Assembly (NCBI RefSeq): GCF_033115175.1
Contig: NC_084827.1
Span: forward strand, 54,869,201 to 54,933,200
DNA length: 64,000 nucleotides
Source: Lepus europaeus
Lineage: Eukaryota; Chordata; Mammalia; Lagomorpha; Leporidae
Direction: 5' to 3'
The position numbers and the translations under genes are program-made. How positions within the stretch are numbered: position 1 is the first letter of the stretch; the number at the start of each line of letters is the position of its first letter. The notes under the pieces are model-generated. The model saw only the letters and a list, made by a program, of their open reading frames with translations, searched no databases and was not told the origin of the DNA. Shown piece after piece: positions 11,545-22,700 of the stretch.

Positions 11545-11798
11545 AAAATGTTCATTGAAAAACGGAAATATTATTCAGCTATAAAAAGAATGAAATTCTG
11601 TTGTTTGCAGCAAAATGGACACAACTGGAGGACATCAGGTGGAGTGAAATGCAAGCCAGACACAGAAAGACAAACAACCTGTAGGAGCTAAAATTAAAAA
11701 AGAAGAAAGGCCTGTGTGTATCAGTATTGTTGCAAATACACTTTTGAGAAACTTTGTTTTATACCTTTGTCAAACCAACAGTTAAGAATGTACACCAT
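11545..11798 (+). mobile_element. Second L1 3' fragment, split by a C SINE
   Basis: AATATTATTCAGCTATAAAA, CAAAATGGACACAACTGGAG, then GACACAGAAAGACAAACAAC, typical of L1 3' sequence. It probably continues at 12104. Confidence 0.6.
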
Positions 11799-12101
11799 GG
11801 GGCAGGTGCTGTGGTGTAGCAGGTTAAGCCACCATCTGCAGCACCAGCACGCCAAATGGGCACTGATTCGTGTCCCGGCTGCTCCACTTCTGATTCAGCT
11901 CCCTGCTAATGAGCCTAGGAAAGCAACAGAGGATGGCTCAAGTCCTTGGGCCCCTGCACCCACATGGGAGACACAGAAGCTTGGCCCAGCCCAGCCCTGG
12001 CCATTGTGGCCATCTGGGGAGTGAATGAGCAGATGGAAGACCTGTCTGTCTCTCCCTCTCTCTACTCTGCCTTTCAAAATAAATATACCTTTTTTAAAAA
12101 A
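11799..12101 (+). mobile_element. Lagomorph C SINE, full length
   Basis: From GGGCAGGTGCTGTGGTGTAG to CCTTTCAAAATAAATATACC and a T/A-rich end. The tRNA-derived A- and B-box regions are recognisable. Confidence 0.88.
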
Positions 12102-12103
12102 GT

Positions 12104-12420
12104 TATACTATCATAGTTTTAATGATCTGTGATTACTTTAAAATGTATTATCTATGGGTGAAATGGTCATCTTTCCATTTCATTATTGTTTTAGCCATTG
12201 TCTATAAATTCCCACTGAATTAGGATCTTGTTGATTTTTACTTGTTAAACTTCTTATTCAGGGAAGTATTAAGAAGCTAAAAATAAGAAAGGGAGAAGCA
12301 AAGGGGGTAGGAGGGAGATAGGGGAGGGAGGGAATATCACTATATTCTTAGAATTGTATCTATGAACTATATTGAATCTGTTAAAAACTACTTAAAAATA
12401 TTTTTTAAAAAGATGTTTAC
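12104..12420 (+). mobile_element. L1 3' UTR continuation with purine-rich tract
   Basis: An AT-rich piece with a G/A-rich run (12285-12335) and a TTTTTTAAAAA end, as in lagomorph L1 3' UTRs. It is placed as the continuation of 11545-11798. Assignment is tentative. Confidence 0.35.
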
Positions 12421-13927
12421 CTTGGTGCAAAAAATTTTGGAAATCGATGCAATTTTTCATAACATGCATTTTTTCCATGTACTTTTTGAAGCTGCCTTGC
12501 ACACTCAAGTGGGTGAACCATGTGGTGTGTGAATTATACTTCAGTAAAAGCTATTAGCTCCCCCTAGAAACAAGAGAAAGAAATCCAGCGCCAGTCTTCA
12601 CTGTGTGGGTACACCATGGCTACTGACCCCACAGAGCTGTTTCTGCTGCTAGAAATGGCTTCTTTCAGATGTTAAACTACTTATCACCACCCTATCACTC
12701 TATCAGGCAGGTGGCTTTGCTCCTCTGGCCTCCATTTTCCCATCTGCAAAACAAAGGATGCCTGGTTCTGACTACGTTTCAATGCTTTGGAAGGTGAAGC
12801 TGAATCAGCAGAGTCCTAGTGCTAGGCCACAGGAACCACAGGCAAGACAAAGACTAATCGCTGAGTCTACCAGTCACTGATATCCAAATGCCATCTCAGG
12901 TAGGCCATTTGGAAAGGTGACCCCACCATTCCAAGGTAGGCAAAATACCCTCAACATCCCCTCTGCGATTGCAAAAAGGTCAGAGTGTACAGGAGGCGTC
13001 CCACAGAAAACAAAATGTACCTGAGGAACCTGGCAAATTTAGCAGTGAAGAACTACCGTCTTCTCTAAAGAGGATTTTGTAAGTGCATCTGAGAGGGCCT
13101 GGTACCATGATGATGGTCAAGGTCATCTGATGATACAATGGAAGGCTCCCTGCCTAGTCCTCCTTGTCCCTGATTGCTCAGGAAATAAAATTATACTAAA
13201 GTAGTTCCAGAGGAATCATTTTGTTCCCATCCAGGCAAATGGGCTTTTTCCACCCCTCCAGCAGGCTTTAGAACACCCAGCTGTGTGGCAAGTCGTACAT
13301 GTACACCAGGGTGCCCACCACGCCAATACAGAGATGGAGATGAGTGCAGCTCTGGGCTTGCAGCAGCAGATCCTTCGAAACGAGGGAGAAGCGAAGGAGC
13401 AGAAGGCACAGGATAACGCACGCCCATCCCATCATCCAAGACCAGAACAGCTCACTGAGAAGGGAAACAAACAGCAGGATAGGGCAAATCGCCTCCATCG
13501 AGTCCGCGGGGCTGGTCTCGGAGCCAGCCACCAGAGACAGGGTAAAGGGATGGGATGAGGCGAAGCCTTCTGCAGGGCCAGTGAGCAATCAGAAGGGACC
13601 AACGAGGTGGTACCAAGAGAGATACCCAGTGAGCCTTCAACTAAGAGGCCGGAGGCCCCACTGTGTCCCTTTAGAATATGAGGGCTAGGAAAAAGAACAA
13701 GAAACTGTCCAAAAGCTGGAGGCCAGGAGCCGGGGGAAAAGACCCACTGGCTTTCTGCACACCAGACTTCGTGTCCATGGGCTTCTGCTGGTTGACGGTC
13801 TGTGGCTTCCATCGCCTGTGCAGTGCAGGGTCCTTCCCAGCTCCAGGTGGCCAGTGAGGCTGCAGCTTACATCCAAAGGCGTCTGTGGGGCTGGGCACTG
13901 GGAGGCAGGTGCATGACCTACTTTCAC

Positions 13928-13974
13928 TCAGAGCCCACATTTCAGGATGACATGGTAGCCGTCATTGCTCTCAG
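13928..13974 (-). CDS. TFCP2L1: TFCP2L1 exon 15, coding part and stop (codons 465-479)
   Basis: The acceptor is GTGCAG at 13975-13980. The exon completes Ala, then encodes [14 protein letters not shown] and a TGA stop (plus-strand tca at 13928-13930). The ending matches the known C-terminus of TFCP2L1 with one conservative Ile-to-Val change. The exon continues as 3' UTR below 13928. Confidence 0.96.
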
Positions 13975-16900
13975 CTGCACAAGAGAAACACTGTGCATAT
14001 TTCACAGGAAGAAAGGTACATTCTTGCCATACTCGGGGGACCCAAAAGGAATGCTGGTAGGCTACTGGCAAATAAGCCCAAATAAGCCTCAAGGTTGAAG
14101 AAAGGACCTATGTCCAAGGGGGCTTTGGGCAAACTGTGGTTTTCATGGATGGAACAGCCCCCAGACCCCTAAAGGCACTCATTGGCTACAACCCACAGAA
14201 CAAGGGGGAAGTGGCCTTGTGACCATTTGGGGTCTGTGACCCACCCACATGGGCCCAAAAGGCTCCACCCTCAGCCCCTGACCCTGAGTGAGGCATCGCT
14301 TCAATCAGACAAGAGATGGTAGGCGGGGGAGCATTACCTTTTAGTGTGCTGAGGGTAAAACAAGATTCATCTTGGAAATTCTGCACCATCTGAAAGGCAA
14401 GTGAGAGATGGCGTTCCTCAGCATTGAGCTCACCATTTATGTTAAGGGTAGCAGAGCCTGGGGCAGCGTCTGCACAAACTCAGGAGCCACACATGCTGAG
14501 AGAGCCATGAGAGAAAGACAGACAGCAGCCTGGGCGGGGATCGGGATGCTGCCATGGAACACGGGGCCTTGGGGTTGGGTGTTTGTGCTGGTTTTGCTTT
14601 GCCTTAGTAACTGGGTCATCCACTCCGTAACGGACATGCGACAGGAACACACATGTGGATGCAAGCTAAGCACCCTGAATCCAAAACTGCAAAACTCAAA
14701 ATGCTCAAGTGATAATTAAACAGTCTCCAATTTGGAAGCATTCAGGGTTTTTATTGCTTTTTTATTTTTAAATATTTATTTATTTATTTGAAAAGCAGAG
14801 TTACAATGGCCAGGTCTGGGTTAGGCTGAAGCCAGGAGCCAAGAACTTCATCCAGATCTCCCATGTGGGTGGGAGGGGCCCAAGCACTTGGGTGGTCTTC
14901 CACTGCTTTCCCCAGGCTCATTAACAGGGAGCTGGATCAGAGATGCAGCAGCCAAGACACCAACTGGTGCCCTTACAGGATGCTGGTGTCACAGGTATCA
15001 GCTTAACCTGCTACTTCACAGTGCCGGCCCCAGGCATTCCATTTTTAAACTCTGGGATTAGGGATGCTCTACTGTAAAAATCTATGCAAACCTTCCAAAC
15101 TCCAAAACAAGTCCAAGTCTGAAACAAATGTTTCAGATAAGATATTCAACCTGTATTAGTGGTAAATCAAAAACCACTTAAACTTTCTTTCCCAAAAAAC
15201 TTTACACATAGAATATGTATGAGGACAATGTATGAGGAATATGCCTGTGTCTGCAGCCATGTCCGGACATGGACAATGTGCCACGGCTTCTTGACGAACT
15301 CCCCAGGGACCTCGGACAACAGCCTTTTTGTTCCTGTCTCAAGGTCCACCGGTGAAAGGGTGCTGTTTCAATGATGCGCACAGAGCAATGGCCAGGAGTG
15401 GGCAACAGGAAGCAGTTCACAGACTGGACAGGAATGACTATGCATTTTCTCCTAAGAGGCATGTGCCCTGGGAAAACACCTGCAAGTGTGCACAGAGCAG
15501 CATCGCTGTCTGCACTCATAGAACTTGAAAGTAGCCCCGGTGTCAGTCAGCAGCAGGCATCTGAACCACGCGTGTCACCCAGCCACACCCCTCCACGCAC
15601 GCAGAGTTCAGCAATGAAAACAGCCAGTCACAGAGGACTACACCACTAACTCACTTACGTGAAGTTTAAAGCAGGCAAAATTAAATGACATAGCGAAGAG
15701 GAACAAGGAAATGATTAATACAAAATGCAGACTAGCGGGAGTGGAAGAGGAAATAACAAGAGCCTAAAGGGGCTTCCGATGGAATAGTCTAGTAACCTGA
15801 GGGCACGTGTGTGGGAACGTTAATGATGTTTGTTTTACTCTGCACAAATGCGGTGTACATACCCCACTTACATGTGCTGTATTCCATAATATACATGTAA
15901 AGAATATTGAAATTACACACATTCATAAACACACACACACACACCCAGCACAAAAGCTAAAGCAAAGAAAGCCAGCTGATGTTTTAAGGTCTGCTCTGGA
16001 TTACGACCCCGAATCTTGCAAATCCAGCCACCTGTGGACCCCTGCTCCTCACCGCTTGGGCCTAACGAGGCATGAAGTGCACTTATTCTATATTGCCGGT
16101 CTGCTCCATCCAGGACTCCCTGCAGCCCAGCCACATGGGCTTAATCAGTAACTCCTTTGTTTAATTAAGTGCCCTTGCACCCCAGGGGCCGGCTCTGTGG
16201 CTGGTTAGCCTGCCTCCAGCCCTCTGGGCAATTAAGAACCAAAGGTTTCCAATTGATTCGGGGTTACGAGGCAAGGAGACTTGGGAATAAGAATCGCCTA
16301 CTTAGCCAAGGTGGCATTTGAGCCCTGTTCTCTGCTTCACTTACTTCACGGTGACTCTCAGGGCACAGGGCAAGCTGAGGCAGGACGTCCCTCAGAGACC
16401 TGTGAAACTACAAGGGTTCCCCACATGCTTGGCTATTGTCTTCACAAATAGAAATTCATTCTGCAATGCAAAGTGACAAGGCTTCCATGCCCCACAGCTG
16501 TCCGTGGTTCTGGGCTCCAGCTCCTTCCCAGCTACTCTATAGGAAGCTCTGGTCCAGAGCCCTGGGCTCCATTCTCCTCTCCGAAATGGGGGTGGAGAAA
16601 AAAAGTCGCCATTCCTAAAGTCTAGTGGAGTTTAACTGCATGGAAGGAAGCCTGAATTGGTGACAGAAGTAGCAATTTGCAGAAAGCACACAGCTGGATC
16701 TTTGTCACGTGCTGTGAACACCCACACCTGCACACACTAGGGCACACACACATACTAGGAATTGCCTGGCACAGCACATCAAACCTATTATCAACTCTTC
16801 TAGGAAGAATGAGGACCATAAGGGTCTTTCACATTTCCCTTCTGCTGTTCTATCTCTTGATGTCCTCATCCTGATGATGAGTCATTTCTTAATTAAAGCA

Positions 16901-19683
16901 TCAGGGTGGCCAGCGTTGTGGCGCTGTGGGTTAAGCCTCGCCTGTGACACCGGCATCCTCTATGGGTACCAGTTCGAGTTCTGGCTGCTCTGCTTCCAAG
17001 CCAGCTCACCGCTAATGCACCTGGGAAGGCAGCAGAGGATAACCAAGTGCTTGGACCCCTGCACCCACATGGAAGACCCAGATAAAGTTCCAGACAACTA
17101 GCTACAACCTGGCTCAGTCCTGGCTATTACAGTGATCTGGGGAATAAGCACATGGAAGATTTCTCAGTCTCTATAACTCTGCCTTTCACAAAAAAAATAA
17201 ATAAATAAATCTTAAACACACACACACACACACAGAGCAGGAAAAAACCACCTAGCCACCCCCGAGGATTGAGATGAAACATGAGGGGAACGGCAGCCCA
17301 ATGACAAGTGATCAGAAGACTACCACCAAGGGTGACAACTTAGGAAACACAGATTCCACATTCCAGGCACAAGGAGGTTTCAGCACCACTTGCCCCCCAA
17401 AGTAACAAGCACCCGGCAGGCACACACACACACACCCTGCTCAGAGTCTCCTGGCCACTGGCTCTTTTCTCTTTGATCCTGATCATAACGCGCCTGATGG
17501 CTGTAACCACCCCTCTTTGCAGATGCTGAGGCGGAGGCTCAGAGAGGTTTGCGACTCTCCCCCGGCCGCTCAGATACAGGGGCGCAGCTCTGGGCGAGGA
17601 CACCAGGGCAATACCGCAGCCCACGTCTCCTGTGCCTTTCCCAGCCTCCACCCCTGCACCTGTTCTCTAAAATCCTTTCTAGGAAACTTTCCATTTCTGG
17701 AATTGACCTGGGCCCTGCTGGGGGCTGAGCAGGGGATTTTGGGAGGAGGTGGGTCTCGTGCTAGCTCAGAGCATGGGTCCCATGGCCGTGCTTCCTCCTT
17801 CCCAGCTGAGCCACCTGGCACAGTTCTCAGCCCGGGTGCCTCAGTCTCCCGTCTGTGAGACGGGCCACGAGGAGCGCATGAGTCACTGTGAGAACGCCGA
17901 CGACAGGAGCCAGGACAGCAGGCACTCCGACGCTGGCACTTGTTGCCCACATTATATGGAAGACAGATCCAGGACAGAGCAAGCCTCTGAAAGCCTCTGC
18001 TCGGGACATGCGTAGAAGGCCTAAGTCATCAGCAAGCCTGGCCAGGACATGCGTGGAAGGCCTAACTCGTCAGCAAGCCAGGCCAGTGCCACAGCAGGCA
18101 CTGCTCCAACAGCACCTGAGCCCTCTGCTGCCCCCGGCCTGGGCCTTGCTCAGGCCTGTGTTGCCACAGACAGACCCAGGCAGGTGGCAGCTCCTTTGCC
18201 CTTCATGGAAGCCTTGCTCTCACCTGCAAGTGACAGCCTGCCACCTTTCTCTGATTGCCACAGCCCTGCCCATGAGCACTGTGGGAACAGGGGTGCTCCC
18301 TGTGCCTGCTCAGCAACCAGCCACAGCACTGCTCAGCACTCAGACCCACATGTGGCCCCACAACCTCAACGCTCCCACCTCATGGCCCGGCAGGGGGCTG
18401 CAGGCGAGCAGGTGGCACGCGGATGAGACACGCAGGGCACCTTTGTGGCCCAGCGCCCAGGTGCTCCTGCCCACTCTGCCCAAGCCCGGCTGTCCCTCAC
18501 CTCGTTGCTCACTACCACGTGGATGCCCGTGGGGCCCTGCCGGTACACACGGTGGATGTGCTGGGGGGAGATGCTGTACAGATTGGCGATCTTCTCAATC
18601 AGCTCCAAGGTGGTCAGCTCCTCCAAGAAGATGGCGTGGTACACTGCAGGAGACACAGCATCCCTCTTTGTAAACGGCCAGCTAAGCGCCATGGGCCTGC
18701 CACCACACCCCCACCGAGAACCACTGTGCGGGTGCTCACGCCCGTTGTAAGGGTGCAAGGGGCACCTGGAAGCCACACAGCTGAGGGTGCCACAGCAGGC
18801 CCCTGCAGCCATCCGCAGGCCGACAGAGGCTGGGCCCTGCCTCTTTCCTCCTGTTTCGCTCTCTCATGGGGCACTGGTAGAAAATGAGGAGACTCCTGGA
18901 CTGTCAGACCCAGTGACATCCAGATGGGGGTGAAGTGGAGGCTGGAGCGGTCAGTTTCCAATGTGTGGCCAGATGCACTCTCACTTTGAGAGGGAGGAAG
19001 AAATCTGTGTCCCCATCTCATTCTTTCCATCAGTGAAAGACTAGCTGGCTCACAGCAAATTCTGCAGGCACGCAGCATGCACTCAATCGTAAGGGGCCTC
19101 AAGTTCCTCAAAAGCAAATGCATTTGGCCAAGTCCTTAGCAGGCCACTTGAGACATCTGCATCCCATACAGCAGTGCCTGGGTCTGAGTCCCAGCTCTGC
19201 TTCTCATTCTAGCTTCTTGCTAATGCACACCCTGGGAGACAGCAGAAGCATGGCTCAAGTCCTTGGATCCCTGCCACCCACGTGGGAGACCAGGATGGAG
19301 TTCCCAGTACCTGGCTTTAGCCTGGCCCAGCTGTTGTGGGCATCTAGGGAGTGAATCAATGGACAGAAGATCTTTTGCTGTCCCTGTCTCTCTCTCCTTT
19401 TCAAAGAAATATAAGTAAATTTGGAGGTCAGCATTGTAGCATACTGGATAAAGCTGCCACTTGCAATGCTAGCATCCTGTATGAGCAGCAGTTCAAGTCC
19501 CAGCTGCTCCACTTCTGATCCAGCTCCCTGCTACTGCCCTGGGAAAAGCAGAGGAAGCTGACCCAAGTTCTTGGGCCCCTGCTACTCTCATGGAGACCTG
19601 GAAGAAGCTCCTGGCTCCTGGCTTCAGCCTGGCTCCAGCGCTGGCTGTTGTGGCCATTTGGGGAGTGAATCAATGGATGGAAG

Positions 19684-19723
<40 letters not shown>

Positions 19724-22700
19724 CTTCCAAATAAACAAATAAATCTTTTTAAAAAATACAAAGAAACGTAAATGAATGTTTAAAGAAATGGAATGTGATT
19801 AAATGTGAGGTCCCCAAACCTCTTCCTCAACTACGGAACACTTGGCTCAAGACAACATGACTGGAAGCAGGGTACTGTGAAAGCACACACCTGGGATGGC
19901 TGCTCTGCAGGGGGTGGCAGAGGTCACGGCTCTGGCCGCATGGCAGGCTGCCTGTCCTAGGGGTCAGACAAGCTGACCCACTGTCGGTCCGGCAGAGCCG
20001 AGCCTTGATGCCAACACCAAGCCTCTCGTCCAAGACTCCTTTCTTCATCAGAACCCTAACAGTGCTTCTCTTTGTCACCTTTTCTGAGCCAGTTCCTCTT
20101 CCCGATTTTCCTCATAAAACAAACCACAAAGCTAACAAGGCTCTAGGCTGCCACTGTTGGCCTTTGCCCCAGCTGACCGGGGCTGCCAGCAGCAGAGTTG
20201 AGTAGAAAGCCGGCCAGCAGCGTGTACCTCACCGCTCCTGCCCCGGGAGCCGTGTGGGGGGAGACGAGCTGCACTGTGGGAGGTCCTGGGTTCCCATTCT
20301 GCCTCTGTGCTCACCAGAAGTGAGACCTGGGACAAGTGACCCCTCTCGAGCCCCAGGGTGTGCTGGGAACCCCACGCTGTGCTGCAGCCGCTGCCCCAAG
20401 CAGGGCACGCAGTTGTTGGCAGCCCCTTCCTTGCCTGTAGGAATCTGGGAGACATGGACTCCCCCTCCCAGGTTGACCATTGAAAGCACAGATGAGGGCC
20501 CAGACACTCACACCTGCGGGAAGTGCAGAGGCCAGGCTGGGGCTAGGGAAGCCAGGCTACAGGGCCCACGACTCACCGCACAGGCTGCTGTCCCCACCGG
20601 CCTCTCGCTTCTGCTGTAGGGGCACCCGGCTCTGCTCTAGCTCCTGGCAGACATAAATGGTCATCTTCGGCCTCACGTTCCTGGCAGGACAGAGGAGATA
20701 AATAGCATGTACAGTAGACCAGGCGCTACTGCTTCAGAATGTTCCCGAATGTTCCAGAACTCAGGGTGGAAGCAGCAGTGGGGAAGACTCGGGACAAGAG
20801 GGCGGCAGGTGAGCAGAATGCTGATCATGGTACGCGCCCCTCCCAGGCCCTGCAAACTGCCCCAGAACACAAATCTCAAGCAGCCTCCCCAGGGTGATGG
20901 TAAGAGCACTTTCTTCACCTTCCAGAACATGGCCTGCACAACTCACACCAGCCTCATGCGGCCTGGCCACACCCACCTCCCAGACAACTGACCCCTCCTG
21001 AGCTCTGGAGGGCTACAGATGTTCCACCTGTTGCACAGCCCACAGTGGGCAGATCTGGGAATTCAAACCCAGTCCACCCTCACTCTAAAACTGTGCTGCC
21101 TGTGGGTGACCATTAAAATTTAAGTCCACTGCAATTAAAGGAAAATGTGTCCATCCCATTAGCTGAAGGGGTTTGGGACCACAGGTGGCCAGAGGCTCCT
21201 GGACTGGACCACATGGCTGTTTATTTTTGTTTGTTTGTTTGTTTTTTTTGTTTTCATTTTCAATTCTCTTTATATACAGAAGATCAATTTAGTATAAAGA
21301 TTTCAACAGTTTGCACCCACATAGAAACACAAAGTGAAACATACTGTTTGAGTACTAGTTATAGCATTAAATCAAAATGTACAGCACATTAGGACAGAGA
21401 TCCCACATGAGGAGCAAGTGCACAGTGGCTCTTGTTGTTGACCCAACAAATTGACACTCTAGTTTATGGCGCCAGTAACCACCCTAGGCTCTTGTCATGA
21501 GTTGCCAAGGCTATGGAAGCCTTCCAAGTTTGCCGACTCTGATCATATTTAGACAAGGTCATAAAAGACAGAGTGAGGATAGTAACCAATGATCCTAAGA
21601 GTGGCATTTACCAGGTTTGAACAGTTATACAGCATTAAGTGGGGAAGAGGACCTTCAGTACACACAGGTTGGGAGTAGAGCCATTGGTGGTAGAGTAGAG
21701 GTTATGATTACAAAGGAATGAGGCCCAAGTGCGCTAGACAGGGTCTAGAACAAAGGACAGAGTCATTATTAGAGGAGCTAAGAAAGGTGATGTCTAAGCT
21801 ACAATTAAGTTTTCTGATTGAGAGGCAAATAGAACCTGACAGAAGGGGCTTGATAATAATCTGGTGGGCTTTAGGCCTTGTAAGTTAAGAGGCCCAGACC
21901 TATCTATCTCTTCACATGGGGTACATCCTAAGGGAGGTGTGAACCTTCTAGGGGAAGGCACTCTGTTGACCTTCATTACTTGGCTGGCCTGGGAGGAGAG
22001 CTGGCCAGGTAAAGGCAGGGGGCATCTCTAACAAGAAATTTACAGTTCTGCCTGCAATGTTGCTGACCCTACTTGACCATACCCTCAGCTGCAGTGGTCA
22101 CTTTGGAAGTTGGGCTGAGTGAAGGGCTTTTCAGCTTAGAGCCAATAAGATCTGTGGCTCTGACCTGGGCATCCTTCGACTCCAGGGCAGGTCCATTTCC
22201 AGTGATCCAACTCTTGGCAGAGCTGCCAGGGCTCTTCACAAGCTGACTTCTGCTGAAGCCCATGCTTACCACATTGAAAGCCACTGCAGTGGACTGGCCT
22301 GTTGGGTCTCCTTGAGGGCAGATCACTGTACAGATCAGCCATTAATAGGCCTGCCACCCATTGCTTCTGATGCCTAGCTTTCTTTTCCTCCTGGTTTGTG
22401 TTAAAGCAGACCAGAGGATGCAAGTCAAGGGAGTGCCTGTATCCCATCTCTAATCTTCGGTGGCCTGAACTACAAGTCTATAGTCACAGGCATTTTCTGT
22501 AGAAGTTTTTCTAAGGTAGACAATGCCCATGAGGAAAATTATATTCTCACTTTAAAACTTTCTTTCCCTTTGGTCTGAAAGGGAGGTTTTTTCTACTTAC
22601 TGTATACTTCGCTGATGGCGAAGTGAATCTAGCTATGAGATTATTATTTAAGTTCTTATTTTGGCTATACTATTACAGAAAAATGTTAGCCATCTCTTTT

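Larger units (their letters stand above)
9839..13927 (-). other. TFCP2L1: TFCP2L1 3' UTR (start firm, end uncertain)
   Basis: The sequence directly after the TGA at 13928-13930 must be 3' UTR. No splice-like break is obvious, and the first good AATAAA in gene orientation with an A/T-rich setting is at 9839-9844. If that site is used, the UTR is about 4.1 kb and includes L1 and C SINE insertions at 10330-12420. The transcript could instead end at 6172-6177. Confidence 0.5.

Noticed and set aside
13268..13588. Hydrophobic 106-codon minus-strand open frame
   Set aside because: It lies in the TFCP2L1 3' UTR just after the stop. The hydrophobic look comes from T-rich sequence, and there is no family identity or signal of translation.
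16904..17215. tRNA gene calls in the C SINE heads
   Set aside because: C SINEs descend from a tRNA and keep A/B-box-like sequence. They lack a foldable cloverleaf with CCA-proximal stem and have an attached SINE body, so they are not tRNA genes.
19686..19721. CRISPR-like periodic sequence
   Set aside because: It is a simple (CT)n tract inside a SINE with no repeat-spacer structure, in a vertebrate genome.
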